Below, piece after piece: positions 34,601-46,046 of a stretch of DNA of 64,000 nt (positions are counted from its first letter, which is position 1; each line of letters begins with the position of its first letter). Location of the stretch: assembly GCA_948567375.1 (NCBI GenBank), contig OX419755.1:51912291-51976290 (forward strand), written 5' to 3'. A program made the position numbers and the translations under genes. The notes beneath the pieces were generated by a model, which was given only the letters and a program-made list of their open reading frames with translations, did not search any database and was not told the origin of the DNA. The stretch is from Lunularia cruciata (lineage: Eukaryota; Streptophyta; Marchantiopsida; Lunulariales; Lunulariaceae).

Positions 34601-37561
34601 TTGCACTTCATGAGTTCTGGATAATCCGTTCCCAGAACGGCTTCTGTTTTCGTGTACCTATATATACCAAGGCATTCCTGCGAGCTCAGTAGAACTGTAG
34701 AACTCAACACAGTCAGTGGCATATTTTCTTAGCTAGTATTTCACAGTAGCGAGCAGATAGAAGGAAAAGTCTTGTGATAAGCGCACGCTCCTGACAATCG
34801 AGACAACCTACGACGAGTTCCTTACGGACAGTTAGAGACTGAATCTTTATCCAGTGATTCATTTCTTTGGGAGGTTGATATTCGATTAATCTGAATGAGC
34901 TAAGCTACCGCATAATATCACGCTGGTTACTGTCTACTATCTGCTTCTCATATACTTCCAATCTTCCATTGGAGCTGAAGAACCATCAAGGGTAGGGCAA
35001 AATATAACTACCTCTCACAATACCTGACCACACCAGATCAGTGGTTCTCCTTACAGTTTGAGTCGGCTGAAAGCTTAGGAATATAGTAGCTACATTTGTC
35101 CATTCGGGGTAGGGTAAAGATAATGACCTTTCTCAGCTATACACAGTGAGTTGGCGTAAACTACAGAACCTGAATTTGAAAGATTACAATGTATCTGCCT
35201 TACACATCTGCATAGGAAGGGGAAATTACTGTTTTATTATCATTACATTTCCATGAATTCCATTTTGGATACTTCGCTCGCTTGTATCGTGATCTATTTT
35301 CTTGGATTCTTCATCTTGGAAAGAGTAGAATCGCCTGCTCTCTTATGTTGCACAGATTTCTCGGCTGGCTGAAATGAGTAAAATCCGCTGATTCTGAAGC
35401 CAAATTAAGAAAATATGGCTAAAATCTTGTACCTTGTTTCAGGTCATGCTACATGTTCCGTAGATTGTATTTTCCAGTTTGTACATACCTACGGGTAGGA
35501 GTCGATCCGGTGATTCACTGTTCACTCTTTGGTGTCTGCTACTGATATTTACATAGATAGTTAACCACCGGGATTGCGACCCGTTAATGTTGCCAAACTA
35601 GCTGGGACGTAACTATATCTAACTGAAGTTTAGTTATGATTGCTGATGTGATTAATACATCCAATCTATCTCTCATCTTCTCCTTGGCTTGAATTCTTCA
35701 GGGGCTGCAATTGAGCAGAGAAGAGAAAGCGCGATGATGATGCCCGAGTCGATCACCCCAGTCAGTGCCCTGAACTTGAACAGCAAGGAACCACCTCTTC
35801 TCATGGGAGCAGGACATAGTTCCCTTACCCCAGGTCTTCTTGCGCTTGCAGAGAATAGTAGTGATAGTGAAGACAAGCGATTAGGAAAGAAGAAACAGAA
35901 ACGGCGGCGGCCGAAAGAACATGGAGAGGATGGAGAAGATAGGCCGCGGGAGCATCCGTTTATTGTAACTGAACCAGGTGAAGCGGCAAGGGGGAAGAAA
36001 AATGGGCTGGATTACCTTTTCGACTTATATGAACAATGTGGCAAGTTTCTGGAGCAAGTACAACAACTAGCGAGAGAAAAGGGAGAGAAATGCCCAACAA
36101 AGGTACTGCAGTGCATTTATCTGTAACCCATGCTCAAACTTAGCATACTGCATGACTTTTTATTTGTCGATTCTTTCCATATAATCCATAGAAACCGTCT
36201 ATCCTATTTGCAGTTTCTAGACAAAAGGACTGCATCCTCGAGTCTAGGTGAAGTTTCAGTTATGTGGCATGTCCCCACCAAGACAAACAGGCAAATAAAG
36301 GGAAGCGATTCTGTTGTGAAATTGATGATTACTTTCCGCTCTAGAACACATCAGTACATTACGATGCCTTCTGTATGCTGTTGAAAAGCTCTAAAGGTTC
36401 CAAGTACCTTGCGGGACAGGCACGTGCAATGTCCTGTCCCGACTCTACGACTGTTGATGCTCATCAGGGCTCTCAAAGGCCGACAACCAGTCAAAGCAAA
36501 TCCTATTGGATCTGGAAACCACAAACTATTTTTACTGTTTTAGGCGTAACAAACGTGAATTCATACACACTAATAGTGTGTATTTGTGCGAAAGTCACAG
36601 ACAGGAATGTCTAACCCGAAACATCCTAGTATATTGGCCACATTCGGGACCGTGGTGTGGTCTTTGAGATGGCATAGCTCCTGTAATTCCTAGACATGAT
36701 GAAGAGGTAACAGTAAAAATGGTGTCAAGAATCTTCATTACTGTTTGACCCGCCTCTAGGGAACAGAGCAAGTTGACCTAGTGAGCAAATGGTCTTTACT
36801 AGGTCCTCCAGCACGCGAAAGAAGTCAGAGTTTGGAAGGTTGAGGACGGTGAAGTTTTCCTAGACACTGATATTTAGATTTTGATCAAGGACGCAATAGA
36901 GTCCAGGACAGACATGCCTTGGTCCTTTGATGCCACGTCAAAAGAGGCTGGGATACTTACGTAATATTTGTTCGAGCAAGAAGTCTGACCTGTGCTTTCA
37001 AGTGATTGTGTTTTGATAGGATTTCACTGCAATTCGAACAAATAATTCATATGTATAGGACGCTTGTTAATGGCCGAGACTTCAAGCCAGGTTGCTAGAA
37101 ATATAGCCTCTTTGTTGTGACGTATCCTTTTTGAGCATTCCTTCAGGGTTCTGATTTGAGGATGTTTAGAGGATATCTTCACTTGTGTCCATCCAGTAAG
37201 TTGGACCTCGTCTAAGAATTGGTTTGTAACTACGCAGGTTACGAACCAGGTGTTCCGGCATGCTAAGCACACGGGTGCAGGCTACATCAACAAACCGAAG
37301 ATGCGGCATTATGTGCACTGCTATGCGCTTCATTGTTTGGATCTTGACCAGTCCAATGCGCTACGGAAGCTGTACAAAGAAAGAGGGGAGAACGTAGGGG
37401 CCTGGCGGGGTGCATGCTACTACCCTTTAGTAGCCATGGCTCGTGACAACGGCTGGGATATTGAGGGTCTCTTCAACAGGAATGAGAAGTTACGAATATG
37501 GTATGTTCCGACTAAACTCCGGCAGCTTTGCCATGTTGAGAAGGTTAAATATGGCGAGTAG
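31145..37561 (+). CDS. LFY: LEAFY/FLORICAULA transcription factor (three exons)
   Basis: The joined coding segments 31,145-31,667, 35,702-36,102 and 37,238-37,561 make 415 residues, the usual family size. The N-terminal SAM-type oligomerisation domain spans about residues 67-140 ([15 protein letters not shown] near 124-138). A basic [10 protein letters not shown] stretch (237-246) is a likely nuclear signal. The C-terminal helix-turn-helix DNA-binding domain runs from REHPFIV (257) to the end. Predicted DNA contacts R257, N311 and K327 match Arabidopsis R237, N291 and K307. H332, R365 and H407 match H312, R345 and H387 and define type I specificity. Arabidopsis R390, the dimer-interface partner, is Lys410. 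LFY controls floral identity in angiosperms and early cell divisions in mosses and ferns. The start is the first in-frame ATG after a TGA at 31,109, and it gives the family's MDP start. Confidence 0.96.
31668..35701 (+). other. LFY: LFY intron 1 (4,034 nt)
   Basis: GT at 31,668 and a polypyrimidine-poor TTCTTCAG acceptor ending at 35,701. No coding domain is visible inside. It contains a 36-bp tandem duplication (34,325-34,396). A TATATACCAAG-GCATTC-like motif occurs twice (34,015 and 34,661), each resembling a TATA region, which hints at old insertions. Confidence 0.85.
34325..34396. repeat. 36-bp tandem duplication in LFY intron 1
   Basis: Two head-to-tail 36-bp units (34,325-34,360 and 34,361-34,396) differ at only about four positions. 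Each contains GTTCACGCAC and CTTACTGGCGG. The function is unknown. Confidence 0.8.
35702..36102 (+). CDS. LFY: LFY exon 2 (coding)
   Basis: 401 nt. Completes Gly175, then residues 176-308: a variable linker, the basic nuclear-signal-like stretch, and the first part of the DNA-binding domain to EKCPTK. The donor ACAAAG^GTACTG (phase 0) falls after CPTK, exactly where the second LFY intron lies in other plants. The frame would stop 18 nt into the intron if unspliced. Confidence 0.95.
36103..37237 (+). other. LFY: LFY intron 2 (1,135 nt)
   Basis: GTACTG donor and TACGCAG acceptor at 37,231-37,237. No other gene is seen in it. Confidence 0.9.
37238..37561 (+). CDS. LFY: LFY exon 3 (coding)
   Basis: 324 nt encoding residues 309-415 and a TAG stop at 37,559. 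Begins VTNQVF and contains [25 protein letters not shown] and [12 protein letters not shown], the nearly invariant core of the LFY recognition domain. The C-terminus stops 8 residues after the conserved LCH, without the Ala-rich tail of Arabidopsis. Confidence 0.97.
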   Translation, partial: VTNQVFRHAKHTGAGYINKPKMRHYVHCYALHCLDLDQSNALRKLYKERGENVGAWRGACYYPLVAMARDNGWDIEGLFNRNEKLRIWYVPTKLRQLCHVEKVKYGE

Positions 37562-40500
37562 GAGAATGTAGCGAATTTTTAGCCCGTTTAGCTGCAACAG
37601 TTACTTAGATGGTGGACAATGCCTAAGTTACCGTTTGGCATAGTTTGTTCTGTCCACAAAGGGTAGGATTCATAGACTCAATTTTGTGCCATAGTTTGTA
37701 CCCTTTGAATGTAACTTACAACAATGTGTGACAGCCATCTTGGCTTGGAAAGATCCATACCAATGTCTTGTGAAATTCAGTGGAAGGGAAGTACTGTCTT
37801 TGGCCGCTTCTCCTTCGGAAAGGAGATTACAGATGAGTTCCAATTTTAGAGATACTTTCAGTCCAAGTGTAACTCTTACATCAAGTGGGATGAGCAGCAA
37901 GTTGGAAGTTTTCAGGGGACTACGGCCAGAAGAGATAGACAGTCAACTTTCATGTAAAGTTCCAAAAGAGGTCCAAGAATTTGTACTTTTTGATCATAAT
38001 GGTGTAATGCTGAATATTGCAGATCTATTTGAAGCACTAAAGTTCTGGACATTGCATAGAAGTAGATATAGCAGCCTTGTTAAGTGATTCAATTGTTCTT
38101 AGCTACCTTAGATACGGCTGAGTCCAGGACACTGGTTTGTCTTGTCTACCAGGGTGCCTGCTGACCATGGACATTGTACATTTGTTCTTTATCCCTAAAC
38201 CATGTTCCAACTTTGCACATCTATTTTTCTCCATTTCCATGTCGCTGATTTCATTGCTAGATTTCACTCACTATTTTTGCAGACATGTCATTGTCAATGG
38301 TTATCATTTTGTCCAGACTTTCAGTTATCCATTTTATCGTTCTTTTGTTTACTGAATGTAGACTCTAACTTAACTCCAACTCGCATTTAATTATCTCTTC
38401 CATTTCCGCATAGTTCGCATTGAACCTTCCTTGCATCTCCATACCTTGCCTTGACGGCACACGCAAACTGTTCACACAGGTATATCTTCAGTCTTGATCA
38501 TCAGTCCAAGTCCTCTATTCGCTCTCCTGAATGCAATATGGCCGGTTCAGATGCGTATTGGGGTACCACGCAGCTCATAGTTGGTACTTGCACTAATTCT
38601 TGCCGTAATACATTTCAGGTAGCAGAGCTTGTTAGTGCGCCTGAAAGTATCCTTGTTACTTTTGCATGATCAGATATATCTGGCGTGTACCTTTCATTCA
38701 TTCTTGTTTACAACACTTCGTCAAATGGTATTTGGCGAGTTGCCTGCACTAACTTGTGGGCTTGTTTGTGTACGTCAGAATTGGGATGTCAACTTACTGT
38801 TGCCTGTGATTTTGCGGGACCGAAAGCAATAGAACACTCGTGTGTCAGTCTAATTAATGCAGTTCTTTCGAGCACGAGTGAAAATCTTGGAAATACTATG
38901 TCCGGCTCAACGCGCGTCGTATATGTTCGAGGAGTGTGCATCCTACGGTATGAGTGAGTCTAGCCAAAAGTCTGAAGACTATGGGGAACGTGCCGTCTGT
39001 TAGCATCTGACTCGTCGCTGCATATTATGGGGTCCGGACTTGTTCGTACTCTTGTTTCCGTTTCTAGTAATACTTAGGGCCAGTGTGAAGGTGCACAGTA
39101 AAATATCATTGACTGGACGAATAGGTTCTCTCCTATTATTCAAGGCATTGAAAATCTCAATAGGTGCCGACAAAGCCTGCAAGGAGCAGGTGGTGTAAGA
39201 ATGTGACTTTGGCGATAGCATTTCAGTTTGTGGTTAAACTTCGCGATTATGACCAGGTTATATTCCTGATTGCGAGCCTTTAAATTGGAGTTTGAGTTGC
39301 CCTGAACTATCGCAATTTCGGTCAAGTTTGATTGTTTGCGGATGTCTTTAAGATTTGGTCCATGGTGTCCTGGAAAGTTTTGTATGTTCGACCCTGCCGT
39401 AGAATAACCGTCTTAGATGATCAAGCACGCCTTCACTAAAGACTTCTTTTGTTTCTTTTATTTCTGGTTTATCGGCTCCCAACTTGCCCTGTTCATAGTG
39501 TAAGTCACTGCGCACTGCTGATTTCTCAACAAGCCGCGTACGTCGTGAGCGCCTGAAAAGTAGGCCCACATCTTGAGATGCACCGCATGACTCTTAGTAT
39601 CACAGTCTTCCTTCTCCGGACTTAATGGCTTCACTTTCAAGGGATCCCAACATCACAATTCCGTTTCTTGCAAGCAAGAGAATTGATCTACACAACTCCT
39701 AAGCTTAAGTTCAGAAAACCTCGTCAACAACGTTCTCCAAAGTACTGGTAGCACTCCAAGCGCTGCTTTGCAAGAAAGAACGTTTGTAGGAACATTGTGA
39801 ACATCAAGCAGCAGCACTTTCAAGTGCTTAACGCGTCCATTCCACAGCGGCAGCGAGCAAACCTTGTACAAGATGTAGCACAACACTTACTTTCCAAGTT
39901 CCCTTTACTAGGACGGACAGAATATATATGAAGACGACGATGCACGAGGTCGTTACAGTGAGACATAAAGGCAGTCAGCACCAGACTTCCTCCTTTAGTA
40001 AGGCTGCTACGGGAGCAACCGAGTAGGACAATGCGCAAGGCAAGAGAGAGTCGTGCACGAGAGGTGTGACATTTTGTGGCCAGCTCACTCCGCTCATCGT
40101 GCTGCCCACTTCGCAAAACATTGCTCTTTGGTCTACTACCTGTACACGCACGAACCCAGTCATTCTAGATTCCCCTATCTTCTACTGTAAGTGTCTGCAC
40201 CTTCATTTCATGCCCGGCCTCAGCAGCAGCAGAAGATCTTCAGTCTTTCTCTGATGATCTTCTATTGAGCTATCCACCGCACTGTTTGATATCTCCTAGT
40301 CTCAGTGCTTCCTTCGCTCCTTGGATTCAAGCATAACTGCACTTCAAACCTTCTGACCCCAACAGCCCACAAGTCTGATCCTGAATAGAAACTGTAGAAT
40401 AGATAGAGAGAACGAACCAACTCAGCAGATAGCGTTACCTATCAAAAAGGCTCAGGAACCCAAGAAGATTGTTACCGTTATGACCAAAAGCTCCCTATGA

Positions 40501-42012
40501 CCAACCTATACACAGATTCTAGCGTGGGATCTTGCATGTTCATGCAAACAATTGTAACAGCAATTTACGACGAGTCCATTCAAACCTACGCCTGCGCAAG
40601 CCATCATGCGCTTCGAATTACAATATTCTTCATACGAAGGGCAGCTAACGGGGGCTGAATTTCTCACTTCTCTCTCATATAGATATACTATCAATTGCCT
40701 CCGCATCCTTGTTCTCGTAGCTACACCTGGCCATGCAGCAGTTAAATTACAATTTCTGTACATGTCTTCGGTACGAGACGATTGGAACGCTTCGCAGTTG
40801 TGATCAAAAGCACCGAAAGGATGTGGACATGTGGATAACCGTTCTTCCCTCGATTTAACTACACAAGTATCATGCTTGTTCATGACGTGGTAGATCTAAC
40901 AGAACTGATCGATGCACAAAGTGTATCTGTTTCCTAGCTTGTTTCGGGAGGTATACTATGTCCATAGTAGTGTTCACATACAGATTGAAACCAATTACTT
41001 CTAGAGGAGAGAGGCATCTCTTGGCTAAGTTAAATATCATTCGTATCGTTGGCATCTTTAAACATAGGTTCAAAGATTTTGTCCAAATTTGCATCATGAA
41101 GATACGGGGAAAGCCAGGCGTGGTTCTGGACTAGTAAAATTCTTTCATCAATCTTGAATGGCGTCGAATCATTGAAAATATGAGAAGGTTTATCTAACAA
41201 TATTTGAGCTTTGAGTTATAAGCAAGAGCTTGTATAAATCCAATTGAAGCATAGAAAGCTGGTTTCAGCATTGGATTCAATAACTCTACGCCTCGTTAAT
41301 CCACATATGAAAGATTCTGACAACAATTACGCAAATGTGATCCGTTTTGAGCTTGTTTTCGCTAACATTGCAAACTTTGAAAAGCAAACAAGAGCATTGG
41401 ATTCACTGACAGATGCCGTCGATAGCGCACAAGTGTTTGAGGTTTTAACCCGGAAACAGTAAATTCATTTTGGATAATACGATGTGCATCTCCACGGGTA
41501 TCATGTCGCATACGAACCGGATACAATCTTAAGGATACTTCTCGCAACTAGCATGTTCCGTCCAACCCATCCTTTTCCGAGCTGAAAAGCCGCGACGTGT
41601 GAAAGTGCCACTGCATGTCAATATATCATAGAAACCAATCCCAAGAGTTGGTGTGGTTAGATTCTTGGCCAACGTGTATGCATTCTTGGGCTAGTAATTT
41701 GTTAAATAGAAACCCAACTAAGGTTAAAAGACAGTGTATAAAATCGTATGCAAACAGAAAGAGGAAAAGAGTACAAGCCACAAACAAACAAGTGCAAAAG
41801 GACAGAAGAGCCCAAGAGTCCCAAAAGACCAAGCACAAAGACACAAACAAGTAGGGTCCAAAGGGACACGAGGGAAAGAACATCCCAACAACAAGCATCA
41901 AAGGAGGGGAGGTCTACTCCTGAACTATGTGGTAGAGGTCTGCCAATGGTATGTCTGGTAAGTGGAGAGAAAGGACCCTAGTCATGCTGAGAGTACACCC
42001 TCCAATCACTCG
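37562..42012. other. LFY 3' flank, no further gene recognised
   Basis: About 4.4 kb. It holds the LFY 3' UTR and downstream DNA. The longest frame near the gene (37,728-38,087, 119 codons) and those at 38,685, 40,506 and 41,734 show no known domain, no conserved motif and frequent overlap with open antisense frames, so I do not call genes. Composition stays balanced until about 41,600. Confidence 0.55.
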
Positions 42013-42739
42013 TCAATGAAGACCTAATGCTTGAGAGCGTTGCAAAGCAACCGATACTAACTGTCTATAATAAGATGTGAGCATGGTAGGAGAGGCAGCT
42101 AGTGCCACTCTCCTCTGCAAAGAACCACGTGTTGCATTCCTAAGGAGGCCGTCAAAATGGTGATGTAGACACACAAAACTCTTGATCGCTACAGGGACAA
42201 AGGTATAAGAGGATAGTTGGGGTGCACAATGGTCCCTCCTTGCCTCTAGATGCGATGGTAGTTGCTGCTCCCGCCTGAATGCATGCATGTGTCAAGGGCT
42301 CTACTCTCAAAGGGTTTGCCAAGACCACATCATGCAAGGAATGGTGACTATTAGTGACAGTAACTATATCCGCTCATACCTAACGGATAGGTGGTCCTAG
42401 TAGATCAAACCATCGCTCAATCTGAACCTAGGCCCATGTAGCTTGTAAGATTTGAGCAATATATCCCAAATTGCATCATGGACTCTAGTGGGCTCCCTAC
42501 CTATTGCACAACATAGAAAGTGTATCCCTTGCATGTCATGAGGAGAACCACATGCACATTGGTCCGACAACCTCATGAGAGTTGGATGTGGGAGACCAAC
42601 CTTAGTCAAAGTGTTGTGGTAAACTACTCAAAAGTGAAACAGAAGTTGTTAATCAAGGGAGAAGTCTGGAGCCAAGCTCTAGAGCCTTTCCTCCCACAAG
42701 AGAGGATCCTAGCTCTATTAGGTAGAGGCGCACTAGTGA
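42013..42739 (-). pseudogene. Non-LTR (LINE-like) retroelement ORF2 3' fragment
   Basis: On the minus strand three overlapping pieces in two frames read: a linker RAWLQTSPL near 42,655-42,680; a Cys/His cluster CACGSPHDMQGIHFLCC followed by RVHDAIWD (42,440-42,560); then TTIASRGKEG near 42,240 and FVPVAIKSFVCLHHH near 42,155-42,195. This order (post-RT linker, CxC...H...C, THDA-like block, then a PVAIETYGC-like block) resembles the C-terminus of RT-bearing elements known from mosses and green algae. No RT core remains, and H2 abuts it at 42,740. Confidence 0.5.
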
Positions 42740-42994
42740 TGTAACAGATTAAGGATAGAAATAGGAGAATGGAAGATCAAAGTGAAAGATCATATTGGTA
42801 CTCTTGAATGAGGAAATCTCCAAATGCCTAGCATGAGCTTGGGCTACGATATTTATAGGGAACTTACAAGACTTTGAGAAGCTTCCTAAAAGCCAACTTC
42901 TTTGAGTGGAAGCCAAATTAATCGGGAAGCTTCTCAAGAAGCTTTCTTCTAGAAGCCGTTTACTTGGCATTCTAGTTGGGAAGCTTCCTTCTAG
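42740..42994 (-). repeat. H2 3' LTR, truncated
   Basis: TGTAAC at 42,740 is the reverse complement of a drifted LTR end. The block includes the ATATTTATAGGGA TATA region and GAAGCTTCTCAAG-type palindromes, then merges with the integrase side near 42,994. It lacks the U3 start present in H1 and H3. Confidence 0.72.
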
Positions 42995-43790
42995 ATGATT
43001 TTGAGCAACAAGGAGATGATATTTGGCTTGTTATAGGGATTGAGATATTGTGGTCAAGAAGGTGGAAGTATGAGGGACATGAGATGGAAGAGGAGCAAGA
43101 AAGGAATCTGGAACAAGTGGGTCTTGGCCAAAATTAAGGAAAAAGGGAGAGAATTTGGTGCTTGGAATTATTAAAGGTAAACTCAACAATTGCAAGATAT
43201 TCATCCCAGTTGGTATGGTGAATATTGACAAAGGCACAAAGTATATCCTCCAAGGTGCAATTTGGACGTTTGGTTTGTCTATCAATTTGAGGACGTTAGG
43301 CAATGGACAAAGCAAGCTTGGTGCAAGAGAATTTGGAAGAGTGCTTGCCAAAATTTCCCAATGAATTGAGGATCACGGTTGAAGATGAGCACACGAGACA
43401 TCCCATGATGCTTGAAGACATTGTCAAAGTAGATCTAGCCAATGTTGGAGCATCCATTGTATCAAAGGTTGGTGCCAAATGAATTTGCTTACTAAGCTTA
43501 TCCACAAACACTATGATTGCTATGTGACCTTGCTTTTTCTTGAGTAAGGAGGTGATGAGATCTAAGCTCACGTGTTCCCATCGAGTAGATGGGATGGGAA
43601 GTGGTTGAAGGAGGCCACTCAAATTTTGGTTGCTGGCCTTGTTGCATTGGCAACTCTCACAAGATTGGACAAACTCTTGAGCATCTCGTGCCATATTGGG
43701 CCACCACCATTTGCATTGCAGGGTACCTAACATCTTGTCCACACCCATGCAACCAATGACTGGTAAGTTATGGGCTTCTTGCAGGTGCAC
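42995..43790 (-). pseudogene. H2 integrase (broken)
   Basis: HLQEAHNLPVIGCMG with the CESCQCNKA Cys pair gives the zinc-binding domain (43,620-43,790). The DDE core begins SLDLITSLL near 43,545-43,575. A TKLALSIA block appears near 43,300-43,325 after a frameshift, and a FGQDPLVPDS loop near 43,100-43,130. The segment from the zinc fold into the core is the longest intact stretch of H integrase in the window (164 codons). Confidence 0.82.
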
Positions 43791-46046
43791 AAGTTATAGA
43801 TCACCCTTGGTTGGAACATATATCCGGTTCTCACAAAATAGAAGACCTTCCTTGAAGGAGAAGGTGTCATATTCCTTGTTGCGTGCTACAAGACGACCTT
43901 GTATCATCTAAAAGAAAGGGTCTTGTTGTAAAGCAATCCTAAACTCAATTTTGACTTTTGAGTCAATTGACACTGTCGTAATTGCCGTTGATGACAGGAA
44001 GTTGATGACATGAAGAGTCTTCAAATTAGTTCATGTGATAAGGCATCAAGGATGACATGGAATCTATTGGGTTTGTACTCAAGTTTGGTGTAAAAAAACT
44101 ATAGTTCTTCCTCCCATTGATGATATTGACTCTTCATGTGCTCTAGATATAATGTTTATAACAAGAGTTTGTGATCAATTTGCATGATCACTTGTTTCTC
44201 CAAGAGATAATGCCTCCATACCTTGGTGGAATATACCATTGTTAATTATTCTTGATCTCAAGCAAAGTAATTGATTTTTGTAATATTTAAATGGTGATAC
44301 AAAAAGGCAATGAGATGTAACCCATTTGGAAATTCCTACTAAAACATAGCTCCAATGGTAAAGTTAGAAGATCAGAGTAAACCACACAAGGTATGTGAGG
44401 ATCATATGGTTGAAGAATGGGTCTTGAAGACACCATATGTTATAGCTTCTAAAATTATTCCTCATGCTTGGTGGTCCATTGAAAGCTTGAGGTCTTTCCC
44501 AAGAGGTTGGTCAATGGTAAGGCCACATGAGCATAATAGTGGATAAATTATTGGTAAAAACTTGCCAATCCATTAAATGCTTGCATTTTTGTGGTATTCT
44601 TTGGAGTAGACCAATCAATAATGGCCTTGATTTTCTCCTATTCCATCTTGATCCTTTCTGGTGAGATCTTATGACCCAATAAGGTAACATCCTTTTGCCA
44701 AAAGGCACACTTTGACTTCTTGTAGTAGAACTTCCACGTAGTTATCTTAAGACTTCTTGCATGTGATTTGCATGTTCTACCTCCATCTTGCTATAGATTA
44801 AAATATTATCCAAGAACACCATCACATACCAATCCAATAGCCTATCCAACTTCCAATGCATCTAATCCATGAAGACTATTGGAGCATTAGTGAGCCCAAA
44901 AGGTAAAAATCTCCATTCAAAATGCCTATACCTTGTGCAAAAGGTAATCTTTTGCACATCCTCTCTATCAATGGAAATCTACCAATGGTCGCTTTAGAGA
45001 TCTAGCTTGGAGAAGTATTGTGCTCCACTCAATTGATCTAGCAAGAAATATCAATTTGAGGGAAGGGATATGCATTCTTCACTATTTGTTTATTGAAGCC
45101 ACTACAATCAATACAAAAGCAAACTCCTCCATCCTTCTTTGGTACAAATAGTACCGGTGCTCCCTAAGGAGATGTACTATGTTGTATAACATCCTTCTCC
45201 AACAACTCCGTTAGTGTTATTCAGATTTCATCCAATTCTTTAAGTGGTCTACTTTAACTTTCAAAGACGCTTTCTTTTCAACAACTTCTTTAAACATGAG
45301 TATACGATGGATGTATAGTACCCTGGACTGAGAACTTGTGGAGCTGATTGTGGCTACGCTTGCATCTTAGAATGGGCTTGACATATGTTGATATGTGAGG
45401 TAAGGTGACCAAAGTCTCTAGCCTTCAGACAAAATGTGAGAAGAGATGAGTAGTGATGTAGGAAGGCGTTCATTCTTGTTTTCTTGTGTCAATCGGTTTC
45501 CCACATCTCTCCTGTTTCATTATTAATGTCTTTCGTATAAAGAGGATGTGACAGCAGGATATCTCTACGAGGTTTTGGCAACATGACCCGACAATTGCAG
45601 ATTCCAGCAGAGTTGATAGATTGGTCTACTCACTAGAGTACTTCATGGAAATAACTCAATCTTGAAGTGCACACCACAATTGGAGTGTAATCCCTTTGGC
45701 AAATCATCCAAAAACACATCTGCAAACTCTTGCACTATTTGATCAACCATTGCTTGATGAGGCTTTTGGCCCTCATCAGATTCTCCATGCATAATTTGTT
45801 TGATCCACACTACAAACATACGCTTATTTTCCTCCAAATTTTGCTCTATGGTTGCTTTTCTAACAAACTTCACATTTTGAAATTGACTATTCTCAGGTGT
45901 CTTATTCAATGGTGCCAAACAATCTAATCTATAATTCTTACCTTGGTGTTGTACTTGAATTTATTGTCAAATCCAATCAAATTGAAGCTTACAATGTTCA
46001 AGCCAAGGTAAACCTAGAATGACATCATAGTGTAGCTGTGCCACTA
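43791..46046 (-). pseudogene. H2 reverse transcriptase, RNase H and part of protease
   Basis: Minus-strand RT and RNase H blocks aligned with H1 9,060-10,440, heavily broken. A single copy of the 20-residue linker repeat lies at about 45,820-45,880 (KFVRKATIEQNLEEN), then FADVFLDDLPKGL near 45,690-45,730. An unknown stretch interrupts the alignment between about 45,254 and 45,606. The protease is cut at 46,046 by element N. Confidence 0.78.
45254..45606. other. Short unknown insertion in H2
   Basis: About 350 bp with no counterpart in H1 or H3 interrupts the protease-RT linker. TGGTCTACT occurs at both sides (45,245-45,253 and 45,622-45,630), but the family alignment places the right border nearer 45,606, so the duplication is not certain. 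No coding content is seen. Confidence 0.5.

Noticed and set aside
37728..38087. 119-codon frame just downstream of LFY
   Set aside because: No recognisable domain or paralogue. It probably lies in the LFY 3' UTR or flank, and an open antisense frame overlaps it.
41626..42000. Overlapping 75-91-codon frames on both strands near 41.7-42.0 kb
   Set aside because: Lys/Gln-rich or Phe/Leu-rich low-complexity products in overlapping frames, no homology that I recognise.
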